This document shows, in pieces, positions 11,301-24,447 of a stretch of DNA of 64,000 nucleotides. Source of the stretch: Opisthocomus hoazin (taxonomy: Eukaryota > Chordata > Aves > Opisthocomiformes > Opisthocomidae). The stretch spans positions 10,927,089 through 10,991,088 of the forward strand of contig NC_134431.1 of NCBI RefSeq assembly GCF_030867145.1, in the 5' to 3' direction. Positions within the stretch are counted from its first letter, which is position 1. Every line of letters starts with the position of its first letter. The notes beneath the pieces are model-generated. The model was not told the origin of the DNA. It ran no database searches and saw only the letters and a program-made list of their open reading frames with translations. The translations under genes and the position numbers were made by a program.

Positions 11301-14300
11301 AAATAAGGATTTGTGCAGCACGTGTTCTGAGTTACATAGTGATGGGGAGAACTGTAGTGTAATTGCCGCTCTGTAGAAGCAGTTGGTGCAAAGGGTCTCT
11401 TGTAATAGACAGGTGCCACTTAGGGGAGACATCAGCTTTTAATCGAGCCATCATGCTGAAATGGTAGTGGAAAAAAAAAATTCTCTATGTGCAACAAAGA
11501 AGTTAAAATAACAATCTAGATTCTTTTTTTTTAGTCAGTGCTAAGATTGGCTTCTGACTTCCTGTTCTCTAATGGGAAGGGATTAGGCCCTTTATGTTTT
11601 GAAAGAGACTGAGCCAATTCCTGTTGCAAAATTCCAGTACTGAGATCAAATGAATGAATAAAAACAGTTAGGAAAAACCTGATTTGTCAGAAAGCCACCT
11701 TCATTAGTGCTCGCATCTCTTTTCTATCGTAGAAATTGTTTTTAAGCTGTAATTGCATCTCACTGACAAAAGCTTCTGGCTACATATGTAAAGATTTGTA
11801 AAATACTGCCTTTCTGTAGGCTGGTGTAATCTGTGCCAGAAAATACAAACCCAGCCTCTGCATGTGAAGAGCTCCTCCTCCGGAGTTCAGTTCCAGTGCC
11901 TCTATTGGTTAGCATTGTTGAGCCTTAAATATATTCTGCAGTACGTGGTTTACTAGGCTTTGACGCTTGCACTTGAAAGGCAGGAAAAAATCTTGCTTCA
12001 GAAATGTTCTACATAACATTGCCCTGTGAAGAGTTGAAGTGATTCAGTTACAGAAAAGATATTAGCTGGCGCCAGTAAAACAAGCAGTAAATGTCTCTTT
12101 ACCCTCCCCTTTTCTTATGTTCCTTTTGCCTGCTCCTGTAGGAAATGCAGGATTTACACATTTGCATGTTGCACACTGCAGCTCTGCACTGGCTTGTCTT
12201 CTGGGGCAGTATGAGATGTCTTCAGTTGTATCAGATTTTCTGTTTCTACTTGCATTTCTGTCTGCCGTATGAGGCTCTCTGCTGTTATATCCATTGTTAA
12301 ACAGGATTGTGTGCACTCACCGTTACAAAGCAACGCGTGTAAAATACTTACAGTTCACAGTCTCAGTGGTTCAGGGTTCCTATTCATAAACCTGTGCTGT
12401 GCTGCTCTTGATTCTTAAAAAACAAACGCAATAAAATAATAACAGCTAAAACTTGGCTGCTGTGCCTGTGGCATGAGTGTCCTAGGGCCAGCAGAGCAGC
12501 ACATCGTGAAAGATGCTGTTGGTCCCTTTCTTAGCAGAATTACTTGTCTGGATTTTTCTCAAAACATCCCAGTTTCTTTGTTACAGGTGTGCCATTTATA
12601 CATCAGGTGTTAAGAGAAGTTAACCACATTTTCCAAAATATTAGAATTCTCATACTAAAAAAGGGTGATTATTTTTCCTGTTTCAGGGTTTCTATGGTTA
12701 TGCTATATTTCTCAGTTTATGCTCTACCAGCTACATTTTAAATTCTAGCTGAGATGCGGAAACATACTGCAGATTAGATGATGTTAGGGTTAAACATTTG
12801 AAATGGATTGTAATACATTGAGAAATTGTGTTCTTGGCAGCCGTAGTTGTGGTGATCTTGTTGGGAACTTTGTTTTACCATATTTCTATGGATTATTGTT
12901 TCCACAGTGTGGTATGCTCCTCCACTTATTTCTGTAACCATGTAATATATACTTTTGTAATGGTGTCTCATCAGAAGAATGTCTGTAGAAATTGTGGTCT
13001 GAGTGTGACGAAAGCAAAAATTTCTGTGTTTATTTTGGTCTTATTTTTAATTCTGCACAAAAAAAAAGTTGACCTTTATAATTATTTTCTGTTTACAAAC
13101 ATTTTACTGTAAAAAAAAGAATAAATTTGTAATTTATAGTAGGGGCTAGATGGCTTAACTGAGATTGGGGTGATAAATCTTGAAGCATATGATTGACATT
13201 TGTTCCATGCGCACACTGCTTTGTGGGTGAAAACACCAGACAAATGGGCAGAAGGAAACACATGCGCCATCTTGCTGATGGGAATTGGAGGCATACAGAA
13301 ATAAAATTACTGTATTATGGTTGTACTATAGATCTACAGTATGACCTGGCACTACACTGAAGTGTCCACAGAACCCTGAGCAGAAGACTCTCTCTGCGTG
13401 AAACTTGTTTGCTGAACTAGCGTAACACTTCAGCTTTCAACCTGAAGTCCTTTTTTAAAGGATTAAAAAAGAAAGGGTGAACAAAGAATCCATTTTATAA
13501 CTGGATAGACTGGTGCAAGAGCCAAGACGATACTATGAGCTAGTAAAAGGTCTAAATAGAAAAATCCTCACTCCAGATATTCCACACAGAGTAACTTCTG
13601 TGTTAAAATTTGGGTGAAGTTGGCATGAGGGAATTTTGGAAAGGAATTTATATTCTGATTTGGGTAGTATAATATGGAACACTTTGTAACTTATAGATTT
13701 TCACAGTATCCTAAAGTGATATTCAGACAGGAGCAACTCTCATATAAATCACTCCTATTGTAAATCAGGTTGATTTTTTTCTGGAAGTGCATTTATAGAT
13801 TAAGATGAATGAAATATGAGGGCTGGGAAATAAAGATGTTGATCCTGTATAAATACTTTCAAATAAAGTTAACCCTAAGTATGTGTATAGCTGTTAACTG
13901 ATAGGCAAAGTGATTCATGTAATAGTGTTGTTTGTGAAATCAGTCTGAATCTTAGCTTTCACTAAAGTACCTGAGAGAATATGTGTACAAGGTGAGAGGT
14001 AAAGTGAAGAGTCAGATACTGGAGGAATTAATCTTCTCTCCCTTGTAACAAATGACCACAGTGCTGCTAAATGCTGTTCTCCAAAATGCCCTGGATAAGG
14101 AAGGTCAGTTGGAAGGTGTTACAATTTTTACACAGGCATATCTGACAAATGTGGATTCTACTTTCTTGCTCTGAGTAAAGTCAGAGTCTTATTCTAGCCC
14201 TGTGGCACCGGCTGCTTATGGAGTTTATTACTGCCTTCCTGCTTGCCCTCCCCCAGCTTCACACAGATGTCCAGTTAACTCTCCCCTTCCTCTAGTCTTT

Positions 14301-17300
14301 CATCCATCTCCCTGTGCTGCCACATAGATGTTCGTACTTGGGACACCCACCACTTCTTTAGAAGTATTTTATCAACACATTTCCAGTGCCTCTGCCTTTT
14401 CTGTGTGAGACTGTTACATACAGAAGTCTCCTGGGGGATTCTACTGGCCTTCTCTGTGACCCATTTTCCTGATGGCTGCTCCTGTATTGGTGGTTGTTCA
14501 TACTTCCTCCACTTGGATTTTGTTTGGGACCTTTTTTTAAAGAGTCACTTGCATCTGGGAGCATGCGTGACTGTTAAATGCATTTAGAATATATGCCTGT
14601 ATTACAGGGCAATAATGAGAACAAAGGAATAACTAGAAGTCAAATAGGTGATGTGGGTCCCACGCTCTTGTGAAGGAGATACCGGCGGCTGGATCTTTTG
14701 TTGGTATGTTGCAGTAAAGTGAAACCAAAGTTCGTTTTCTTGCATATGCTGGTCTATTAACTGGGGCAGTTCAGCCGCTGCTTCTGCAGTGCAGAGGGGC
14801 ACTAGAGAAAAGGCAGAGAAGCAAACTCAAGTTGAAAATCACTGTAGCTGTCTTAATGCAAGCTGTTCTCTCTGAGCTTTCCATTTAATGTATGCAGTCT
14901 GCCACATTAATTCTTGAAGTAGCTCTTAAATGGGTAGCTGTAAAAGGGGTAATCTTGGTCCAATATGCTTTTGAAAATAGGAACTTGAATGTTGTAACAG
15001 GAGACACACGTCTTTGTTTCCTAGCATCAAACTGTCTCAAGTAAATAAGCAATTTTACAGTAGTCTTCAAAATTATGAAAGATGTTAATAAAATCTGTGC
15101 AACTTATTTTAGTACAGGGAAAGCTACTCACAAAATGAGTTCAAATCTCAGGAAAAGGGGCAGTAAGGAAGGAACTGAGGACAGTAATACTTAAACATAT
15201 GGGTTTCATTAATATGAGAATGAGTGAAGTGTTGGAAATACTAAGTGAATTCAAGAAACACCTGGGCTCCTTTGTGGAGAGGAAGGGTCTGGTGAAAGAT
15301 CTGGGGTGGAAGTAAAAAGGCATGAGTTTTAAGTATGAAGGATCTGGGACCAGATGAGGGTTTTTTTCACAATAAAGAATGCCTTGTGTTCAAATATTTG
15401 TGGCATGAATACATCCTGCTAGTGTCCTTTCTTCAACTGTGTGTGACACAGGCTGACATTTTTTTTTACTTTGGTTATGACCACAGTTTGTTTGGTTTTG
15501 GTTTTTGTTTTTTCACTATTTCCAGTCATCAGGAATAGGACCCCAGCAGCTAATAAAGTTTTACCAAAGTCAAATCATGGTAGGTAATACTGGAAATACA
15601 TCCAAAGAAAGGCAACATCCAGAGAAATCACACGATGCTCTAGCTTTATGAAGGTTAAGTAGTTCTCTGGACTAGTAATAGGAAATGCGTGAGAGAGATC
15701 TTTAGCCAGAAGTCACAATTTCAAGTTTCACGCTCTGACTTTATCACTACAATTGGGGCATATATTGAAGCCAGTGTTCACGCACAGTTACTGTGCAGTG
15801 ACTTTTGTGAAAAGCTTTTGTCCAGCTGCCAGTGGATAGGTTTCCCTCTCGTGCACCATCACCACATGTGCTTCTTGTACTGACAGCTTCTGTAAAGAAA
15901 CTTGCTTTGGAATTTGCCCGTCTAGATAAGGATCTGCTGCTCAGTGTATCTGGCATACTAATGGTAGATGTCACGCACCAAAGCAGTCCAGCGGATGCTT
16001 CCTTTATAAGCACCCATTTAAAACATGACACTTGTTAAAAGGCACAAATGCACATCTGGTGATTTTCTTTCTTTTTTTTTTTTTTCCTTGACAACAGCTA
16101 AGCAGAACTTCATGGCACATAACTTAAAAAAAATATTTATTCCTTGGTGGCCTGGTGCCACAGCAAATTCCTTTTCACTTGCATTACTGAAATGCTTGAG
16201 GGCTCTTTAGGATTATTACTAGAAGCACACTGAATGTCAAATGAAATATCAGTGTGGCCAAATGTAAAACAAAGCTTAACATCATGTCTTGGCATCATTT
16301 AAGTCATAGGCCCAACTTTTGGGGCAAAATGTAGATCTCCTTCAGTTTTCAAGAGGGTAAGAGATTATGACTGTTTTTTAAAAAGCTAGTTTTCAAAAGA
16401 AAGTAGTTTTAAGAATTGCATGTTTCACGAAGTGGAGAAACATTCCATCTGCTGGTTTCCATCTCTTCCGGGCTGGGCCATTTTCTGTGGCCAGCAGGCA
16501 GTTCTGTGTGTGATGTAATGGTGGTGTTGCAGGAAAGGTGCTTTGCTGTGCTGGGGCCTCTAGGAGCCGTAGCGACGAGCATTTTTTCCCAGAGCCTCCA
16601 CCACAAATGCGCACACGCGCACACGCTCGTGCGTTGGTTCCCTTACACAGTCTGTCTACCAGCATATTGCTCTTCCCCCACCCCTTTTCCAAAGTGTTTC
16701 TCCCTTGGGCAGATTTCTTGCTGTCTGGAGTACCAAACATGCACAGGCATTTTCTTTAAAATTTCCCAGTGTAGCTATTATAAAGCAGCAATAGCAAAAA
16801 AGATTATTTTACACAGGTTCTTCTGTTTTTAGTAGAGACAGAATGAGTGTGTGTGTGTTTAAAAAAGAAAAAAAGCCAAACCCCATAGTTTATGGCTAAA
16901 TGAAGCCAGGTTTCTCCTATTTCTTTTTTTTTTTTCTTGAAGTGTCTTTACTCAGCAGTCACATTTTTTTCTTGTGGTAAAAAATGCAACATGAGCAGAT
17001 GGCAAGTATTAACACATGAAATGCAGTGCCTGCTTGAAGTTGATTTAACAGTGCTCTGGGTTTCTGTCGCTGGCTTGCAGTTAGTTAAGTAGTGTTTACA
17101 AGTTAATGAATTTGTTCCACTTGAAATATTTGATGGTATGTGCTGAGGTTCAGCGGTAAAGGGATCCTTTAGGAGTAATCGAGGAAAGCATGAGGTTTCT
17201 AGACACTGAGCTTGTGGGGTTTTTCTTCTATTGACTGATTTTAACATTCTTGTCATTAATATGAAACTGAAAAGAGAGGCAGGAGGAGCAATAGTAGATA

Positions 17301-18240
17301 GCAATGCACAGCCTTTTCTCTTGGATTGTGATACTGCTTTGAGCACCGCAGTGATACCATACGTTACAGCAGCTCCACATTTGAACCGTGTAGTTTGCAG
17401 TTTCATTTCTACTGAATGTTCCTAAACCTTAGACAAGCGTTTCAAAAAGAAATAAAGTTTTATGTAGCAAATCAGGCAACATTTTCATATTTCTATGTGG
17501 TCTGTTTCCATGCTTGCTTTGGAAGTATCAGTGCAAACTATTAAATAGGCTGCTATATATAAATTAGCCCACATTTGGCAGCAAAACTGCCTAGAATAGG
17601 GTGATCAAATTCAGTATATTTTCAGTTCATGTGTAAGACTTCTTACTACAACACCACATGCTATCTACCTAATAACATTTGAAACTAAGCCAGCTCCATG
17701 GATTGTATTCATAGTAGGAAACAAATATTGGTTGCTGGTAACTGAGCATAATGCACGCTTAGTATTTTACACAGCAAATTTCTCTCTGTGTAGAATGCTC
17801 CGTTTGTCAAAACTACCGAAACCTGCAAACCAGTATTCCTTGTCAGGCAACTTGTAAGCGTGAGGGCATGGAAAGAGATAACATATTTTACTGTTTGAGC
17901 AATTGGCACCAACCTAATAGGTTTTAAAGGCTTAGTTGCTATTTCTGGCATTAGTTCTTGAGTTTTGTAAAACTGTAGATTTTAATTTTGTTAGGGCTTT
18001 TGTAAATGTTGCTCACTTTAATAACAGTTTATTCAAACAGGACTGAAGGTCAAGTTCCTGTTTGGAAAGGGTACCATACTTGGTTCACCTTTGACTTGAA
18101 ATATAATATCGCAATTGCTGGATAAGACCAAACTAATTGCTCTGGGTATGCATGAGTGTATCTTTAATATGTAAAAACTGACAGTGACTTACTGTATCGT
18201 TTAGGAAGGCTTCTCGCAAGTCAACAGTGCTTAGTTGAGT

Positions 18241-18464
18241 GTGGTTAAGATCAGTCTGCGAGTGCAGCCAGCGGTGCAGCTTTGGTGACACGGAGGCCTG
18301 CGGTCGCAGGATTTGAACTACCTGTGCGGGGCCGGTGAGAGCCCTGGCTGCCCAGGGGTGGGCCCTGCTCCTGCTGCACGCCCTTCCCACGCAGCAATGG
18401 GACTCGTTGACCCGCGTGCTTTATTGGGCTTTATGGATGTGTGACATCATTGGCAGCCAATCAG
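18241..18464. promoter_or_regulatory. Intronic CpG cluster with CCAAT boxes and CRE-like site
   Basis: About a dozen CpG dinucleotides lie within 18241-18420, against a CpG-poor, AT-rich background. Immediately to the right are ATTGG at 18423-18427, TGACATCA (CRE/ATF-like) at 18442-18449, ATTGG at 18449-18453 and CCAATCAG at 18457-18464. Three CCAAT motifs within 40 bases plus a CRE-like octamer is typical of an NF-Y-type promoter or enhancer. No TATA box or open frame of note is attached. It could drive an alternative BCAS4 transcript or an antisense RNA, or be an enhancer. This is inference only. Confidence 0.35.
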
Positions 18465-18857
18465 AAAGTGCTTTAGGGCAGAGTTTAGAAGCTATTTCAT
18501 AATGTATTTATATTCAGTGCAGATATTTTTGGGCTTCAGTAGCATTCATTTTGTCACAGAGTCTGTGTGTCAATATGACTTGGGGGGAAAAAAAGGTATG
18601 AAAATAGCATGTTTGCCCTTGTTTTTCTGTAATTCAGCTGGGTGGTGAAATGCTATAGAAAGCATAGCTGGTACGCTGCAAAACAGTTATTATGGAAACG
18701 ATTTTCTTCCTCCAGCAGCAGTAATGCTGCGAGCCGATCTTGGGCGATTGTTATGTGCTCCCTGCTAGGCTGGTCCTGCTTAAACAGTCAGACCTGCAAA
18801 TATTTCCCAAGCTGCTCTGGTTTGCCAAGAACAAAAATGCAAGGCAGTCTGCAGAAA

Positions 18858-18989
18858 GTGTGTGTGTGTGTGTGCGCGCGTGTGTGCGCGCGCGTGTGTG
18901 TGCATGTGTGCGTGCGTGTGTGTGCGTGCGTGTGTGTGCGTGCGTGTGTGTGTGTGCGTGTGCGCGCATGTGCGCGCGTGTCCGTGTGC
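18858..18989. repeat. TG/CG alternating microsatellite
   Basis: About 130 bases of nearly perfect alternation of G with T or C (tgtgtg blocks mixed with tgcgcgcg blocks). It produces long shadow open frames on both strands (Cys/Val/Arg-rich or His/Thr-rich) that are not genes. The tract runs into a GC-rich segment to about 19160, which includes a short ggttc repeat near 19080-19097. Confidence 0.95.
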
Positions 18990-19689
18990 CCGCCAGAGTC
19001 ACCCGGGCTGCTGGGCTCAGCTCTTCTCAGCTGGAGTCACCCCGGCAGCTCTGCTCGCTCCTCCTGGCCAGGCTTGGCTGGGTTCGGTTCGGTTCGCCTG
19101 GGCTGGGCTCCCGCCGGCTGGCCTCCTGCCCTTGCACAGCACCCGCGCCCTGGTGTGCTAGGCGCCTTGCCTTGCCTTTGCGTAGTCACATACAGATTAT
19201 TTTATTCTCTGTTAGCTGACATAACTTTACCTATTGAGGGCAGACCTTCACTGATAGTGTCTTTTCTAGAAAAGTTTGGTTAATCCATGCAATGCTTCCA
19301 CTATTCCTGCTTAACTCTTTCATTTCCAGAGTGCCCCCCGTAGCAGGACCATATGGGATTGTAAAACCAAACTGTTACAATAATTTCCAGACCATAACAA
19401 CAATTTTTGGTGTCAATTGTTACTAAGACAAAATTGTATTTCTTTTTATAGAAAAAGGAAATGGAGGCTTTTATCAGTGGTGGGACTATTTTATTTTATT
19501 TTGGGCTATTTCTCCTCCCCCTTAAGCACTGTGGCTGTGCTCATGTCAGGTTGCTAAAAGTCACTGTTCACATCTGTTCCACGACGGGCCTGCAAATCAT
19601 ACAAGTGCAGTGCTGACTCCTTCATCCTGTTGGGATCTCAAAGCTTGTATCTGCTCCTGAGGAAAAGACTTGGAAAGAAGTCTTGCAGA

Positions 19690-20475
19690 TGCTAGCTGTA
19701 TCTCTGGCATGCTGTTCAGTGTTCACAAATGATTTAGAAAACAAGGCATACAATGAGATGAGAAAGCTTGTTGACATAGTTATTTTGAGATCATAGAAGT
19801 GAATGCCAACTGCAGAGAGCTGTAGAGAGACCTTGCAACATTGAGAAACTGAGTGGAAAAACTTGTAGCCAAAATGAAGTGTCAATAAATATAAGGTGAT
19901 ACAAACGAGGGTGATGCAAGTGAGCCTTACATGTATGGTATTCATCTCTGAACTAGCATTTTTCATTAGAGAAAGAGAATATGAAGTAAACAAGATGGCC
20001 TCATGAAAACCTTCAGCTCACAGGTCAGTAGCAGGCAAGAAAGAAAATTGAATGTTAGGAATTATTAGGAAAAGTACAAAGAAAGAAAATAAAACCCTTC
20101 TTGTGCCACTCTGTAAATCTGTGGCCTCATCTTTAATACTTACTGACGTTCTGGTCCTGTCGCACCAGAACTAGAAAAGGCATCTGGAACCAGAGTTTGG
20201 AACCACATCCCTTTGGGAAAGAACTAAGCAGACTATGATTTTAGTCTTCTCTTTTCCGCACTGAAGAAGAATGCACTAGAGTTCTCTGAAATCTAAAATT
20301 GCATGAGACAATAAGTAGAAATTGTTATCAAGAAATAGTCTCAAAATAAACTAGAGGAGGGTTTTTTTTCATGCAATATTTCACTGAAGTTTGGAACTCA
20401 CTGTCACAGTTGTAAATGAAAGAAGACTTATGTATGTTAGATTTGATTAGACGAAGTCATTTAGCAAAGTTACCT
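19690..20475 (+). mobile_element. Old CR1 LINE fragment (L3-like)
   Basis: Matching landmarks, in order: 'aatgatttagaaaac' near 19727-19741, 'ttaggaattattaggaaaag' near 20055-20074, 'agaactagaaaaggc' near 20167-20181, 'ttttcatgcaatatttcac' near 20367-20385 and 'tggaactcactgtcac' near 20391-20406. This is the order found in the distal reverse-transcriptase region and 3' end of an old amniote CR1/L3 family. It is heavily diverged and has no open frame. Confidence 0.6.
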
Positions 20476-21059
20476 TTCTATTTCTAGGAACCCATATGCT
20501 GCAAATTCATATAGGTTAGGAGAGCATTCAAGGCAGGAATGCTGCATGCTTGCCCTGTTTTTATACTCTTAAACATCAGCTGTTGGTGTCAACTGGAGCC
20601 AAGTTACTAAGCTTTGATTTGACAGTGTAGGCACGCTGGCTATTCTTGTATTTGTCGACAGGTTTCTTCTTGTACTACTGTAGAACAGCATCACAGCCGC
20701 TGACTAGAGGTTGACATGCAAGCCGAACCTCATTGATCTTGGTTTCCTGCTGTATTGCTCTTGGAAACGGAGTGTAATTTTCCTTCTCCTATGACTTGTG
20801 GGTGGGTCAGTCTCTGTCTGAATGCCTTCCCAATGAACATTAGAATATTGTGTATTTTGCCAGGCTAAATCTAACACTTCCAGTTTTGCCACATTTCTAG
20901 TATCTGCTGGATTGTCCAAGGTGCTGTGTGCTTTCAATTCCCATTTCCTTACGTGGAAATACAGTAGGACTAGGACCTCTCTGTTTTAATACTTCTCATT
21001 TATGAATACTTTTTCTAGCACAATGTCTCTATTAGGGAATGTTGAGTTTGTTCTAACTG

Positions 21060-21995
21060 TTAAGTCCTCAGGAATGATATGACTGTGGATAAGGAGAGAG
21101 CAGTTGATACCTGTACCTTGTCTTTAGGAAGTCTTTTGATAGAGACAACCACAGCATCCTTGTATCCAAATTGTGACATTATGATCTAGATGAGTGGACT
21201 ACTAGATAGGTGAAAATACTGATTAGATCATTAGACTCGAAGGACAGTTGTTAATGGCTTGTACTCTACCTAGATGATAGTTACAGGTATAGATTGTCAG
21301 ACACTTGCCTAATATCTTTATCAGTGACCTCGAGGAGGACACAGAATGCACCCTCCTCAAGTTTGTTGACCGCAGTGAACTAAACGGTGTGCCGCAGAAC
21401 ACGGCTGCTTTTCTGAGGACATCAGCTGGCCACAGGGATGTGCTCATGTGAGTCTGGTTAAATTCAACGTGGACAAGCAGTACATCCTGCACCTAGGACA
21501 GACAACACCCTGCTATGGTACAAGCTGGGGATTGACTGGCTGCAGAGCAGCTCTACTGAAAAAGACTCGGGGAACTTTTTAGACAAGAGGCTAAGCATGA
21601 GTTAGCAGTGCGCCATCAATGAAGGCCAACAGATGACCGGGCAGTATCAACAGAAGCATGACCAGTAGATTGAGGGAAGTGATTATTCTTTTTTACTAGG
21701 CATTGCTTAGACTTGATCTGGAATACCACGTCTAGTTTTGGGGGCCGTGTAACAAGTTGTTGATAAACTTGATTGAGCTCAGGGGATGGTCATCAAGATG
21801 TTTGGGCTGGACAACATCATCAATGACGAGAGGATGAGACAGCTGAGTTTCTTCAGCCTGAAGGAGAGAAAACTTACTGGGACATAATAGCAGCCTTCCA
21901 GTGAGCTTAAGAAGGTTCCAAGAAGATGAAGCTAAGTTCTTTAGTGAGGTGCACAACAGGTAAAGGGGAGACAGCAGTCATAAAATGCAATGGGA
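21060..21995 (+). mobile_element. CR1 LINE fragment, 3' truncated
   Basis: The sequence follows the CR1 ORF2 reverse-transcriptase region. It runs from 'gagagagcagttgatacc' near 21094 through 'ctagatgagtgg' near 21186, 'tttatcagtgacctcgagga' near 21318, 'gtggacaagcag', 'ctgcacctagg' near 21488, and 'cagccttccagtg' near 21891, to 'caagaagatgaagct'. Many stops and indels show an old dead copy. It lacks the usual CR1 3' terminal repeat, so the 3' end is lost or has decayed beyond recognition. Confidence 0.8.
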
Positions 21996-22079
21996 TGTTC
22001 TGACAGCCTCATCCATTCCTTCAGTGCTGCTGGACCTAGTGTATTAAAATTGATGAGTTTATGTATGAAGTTTCATACT

Positions 22080-22175
22080 GCTTCATTGCCCCCATTTTAC
22101 AGGTAATAGAACTGAAGTACAGAAACTGTAAAGGCTCTTGTTTAGTCACTCAGACTACATCCGAATGCCTTTCTT
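22080..22175 (-). repeat. MIR (CORE-SINE) relic
   Basis: The + strand reads 'ccccattttacaggtaatag', then 'aactgaagtacagaaa', then 'gtcactcag'. This is the reverse complement of the MIR core (the bold words in the consensus being 'ccccattttacag', 'aaactgaggcacag' and 'gtcacacag'). It is diverged but collinear. Confidence 0.6.
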
Positions 22176-23229
22176 GTATCAGCTTGAGCTCAGTTGTGTC
22201 TCACATCCATACTGCCTGATTGCTGGTTCATAGTCTCAGACAAGGAGTTGGAAGGTTGTTTTGTATTACGATAATATTGAAACAGTGAGCCAGCTTGGGA
22301 AGCGGGCTCTGTCCTAGACTTGGTTACTACTATTGACTTAGAGTGAATCACTTACAAAGTTAAGGAAAGGAGCGTGAACTCCTTGTGCTTTGTCATATCT
22401 ATTTGGTCAATCTATTTTTTTATTAGCCTTATCTGATTCCCATTATAATTACAGACTCCTTCCTGAATATAATGCTGCCGCATGCTTCAGATGTATGGTA
22501 TTACTTTTGTTTACTTTTGTCTGTGGTGTTATTCCAGAAAGTGAAAGCAGTTTGAGTTCCTCCTTGGGGACCTCAGCTGCTGCTCTGTGTGCAAGAGGCT
22601 CCAAATGTTTAAATATCTTAGGTGAGAAAATGTATTGGTATGAATTGATTTGTAAAGGGACCTAGAATTTGAGGCTATTACTATTCTGCTATTGTATGTG
22701 CTTGACTCACACACTGCATTAATAAAGAAAAAGGAAAAGCGCTCATAAAAGTCTGGGGCTGGCAGCCTTGGAGTCTGCTGTTTATGCCTTAACTTGTTGT
22801 TTCAGAAAGACTGAAAGTCAGGGTGAGATGCCTGGTTGAGACTCCCTAGCCATTCACTTTAGCACCTTTGTGGATAAAGCTACCTAACACCTGCTTTGAA
22901 GGTTTGTGGATTTAACTCTCAGTCCCCTGGGAACTGGACCGAGAATGTCAGCAAGTGATACATTACTGAGTAATGAATAAATTAATTTGGAGTGTTAGAT
23001 ATGAGTAACAGACACAGCAGCAGACTTGGACTTTGCACATTTTGCTTGGAGTGCCACTGGACAATGTAAGTGCAGCACTGTATTTTTTAAATTTATAATT
23101 TAACTTGTGCAAGAAGGCAGAAAACCTGCCTAACCGTAATACCACGTGGGGATTCCCTAGCAGTCAGGGAATGGAATAAATAGCTCAGAAATGCTGAGTT
23201 TAAGGCTTAGGGTTAGCATGAATAAGAGC

Positions 23230-23272
23230 ACAGGCAGAGTTTAAGTAATTTATTGCCTCTGTGCCTCAGTTA
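23230..23272 (+). repeat. MIR relic, left half (split by CR1)
   Basis: The segment ends 'tgcctctgtgcctcagtta', matching the MIR stretch 'cctctctgtgcctcagttt'. The rest of the MIR resumes at 24448 beyond a CR1 insertion. Confidence 0.6.
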
Positions 23273-24447
23273 GAATCACTGAATAATGGAAGTTAGAACT
23301 TTTAGAGGTCATCAGGTCCAACTCCCTACTGAAAGCAGGGTCGACCAAAGTTAGACTAGGCTGCCCAGGGTCTTGGCCAGTGACGTTTTGAGCATCTGCA
23401 GGAAGGGAGCTTTTACAGCCTCTCTGGGCACCTGTTCTGGTCTTTGACCGTGTTATCACGTAGATTTTTTTTCCTTATGTCTGATTGGTATTTCTCTTTA
23501 TGCAACTCGTATCCATCGCTTGTAGGTTTTTTGCTGTACTGTTCTGAGTAGAGTCCAGCTCTGTTTTCTCTGTGGGTATGTCTGCCTTCACTCATTAGAT
23601 AGCTGAAGACATCAACTAAATTGCACTTCTCTTCTTCAGACTGAAGAAACTGCCTATCTTGCCCTCTCATCGTAGTGTATGTGCTCCAGGCCCCGAGCAC
23701 CTTGATTGTCCTCTGCTGGACCTGCTCCAAGTATGCCAGTCCAGTCAATGCTGCATGAACTGGGGAGCCCCAAACCAGCACAGTACTCCTGATTCAGTCT
23801 TGTGCCAAAATAGAGGGAAGCTATCACACCCCTCAGTCTGTTGGTTGTGCTCATACTGATACCAGTACACTGTTAGCTCTCATCACTGCCAGAGGACTCT
23901 GCTGATTCAGGTTCAACTTCTTGTCTCTGAGGACCAGTAGTACTTTTCCTGCAAAGCTGCTTTCTAGCCAGCTGTTAATTAGGTTGGCTGAGCATTGTTT
24001 GCCCTTATAAGGTCTATGCTGACTCTTTTTCCATCACCTCCTTTTCTTTGAACTGCTGGAAATGGGTTCCAAAAGGATTTGTTCCATGTTTTCTTTGGGT
24101 CTGAGGTTAAGCTGAACATCCTGTAGAGCCCTGTATCTTCCTTGGCCTTCTTGAAGATAAGGATGACATTTGGCTCTTCTGCAGTCATCAAGGCCTCCAC
24201 TGATTGCCCTGACATTTAAGATGACTGACAGAAGTCTCACAATGATGTGAACCAGCAACTTTAGCATCCTCAAATTCATCCATCTGGTCCTGTGGGTTTT
24301 GCTGGGTTTTTTTTACCAGTTCGCTGTAATAGTCTCTATTTGGATCTGTCCCTGTCTTATGCACTTCCTTAGGTTATGTCACTAGGCAGGGACCTGGGAG
24401 TTCTGGGAGCAGACCTTACAGTAAAAACCACGGGAAAGAATGCATAG
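23273..24447 (-). mobile_element. CR1 LINE 3' portion, reversed, inserted in MIR
   Basis: The left end 'gaatcactgaat' is the reverse complement of the CR1 3' terminal octamer repeat (ATTCTRTG-like). Next come the usual 3' UTR words in reverse ('ggtcatcaggtccaactccc', 'gctgcccagggtctt', 'cctctctgggcacctgttc'), then ORF2 words ('tcctctgctggacctgctcc', 'ggggagcccc', 'cagtactcctga'). It ends on the right with 'gggacctgggagttctggga' and 'cttacagtaaaaaccac', which fit internal CR1 sequence, so the copy is 5' truncated. The flanking pentamer agtta (23268-23272 and 24448-24452) is a candidate target duplication. No intact reverse-transcriptase frame remains. Confidence 0.85.

Noticed and set aside
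11057..11419. 120-codon - strand frame rich in Cys, Ser and Thr
   Set aside because: It resembles no protein known to me and overlaps another frame on the opposite strand. Treated as chance.
16393..16832. Overlapping 115- and 138-codon frames on opposite strands
   Set aside because: Mutually antisense low-complexity frames around a CA/CG-rich segment, with no similarity and no splice context.
16948..17406. 152-codon - strand frame
   Set aside because: No recognisable domain, no homologous neighbour exon and no promoter. Length alone is not convincing in 64 kb.
18642..19283. 213-codon + strand open frame and overlapping frames on both strands
   Set aside because: They are created by the TG/CG microsatellite, which reads as Cys/Val/Arg or His/Thr/Ala repeats, and by GC-rich flanks. 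No domain or splice logic supports them.
23413..24279. - strand frames of 66-122 codons within the reversed CR1
   Set aside because: They are fragments of the decayed CR1 reverse-transcriptase region (- strand is CR1 sense), not host genes.
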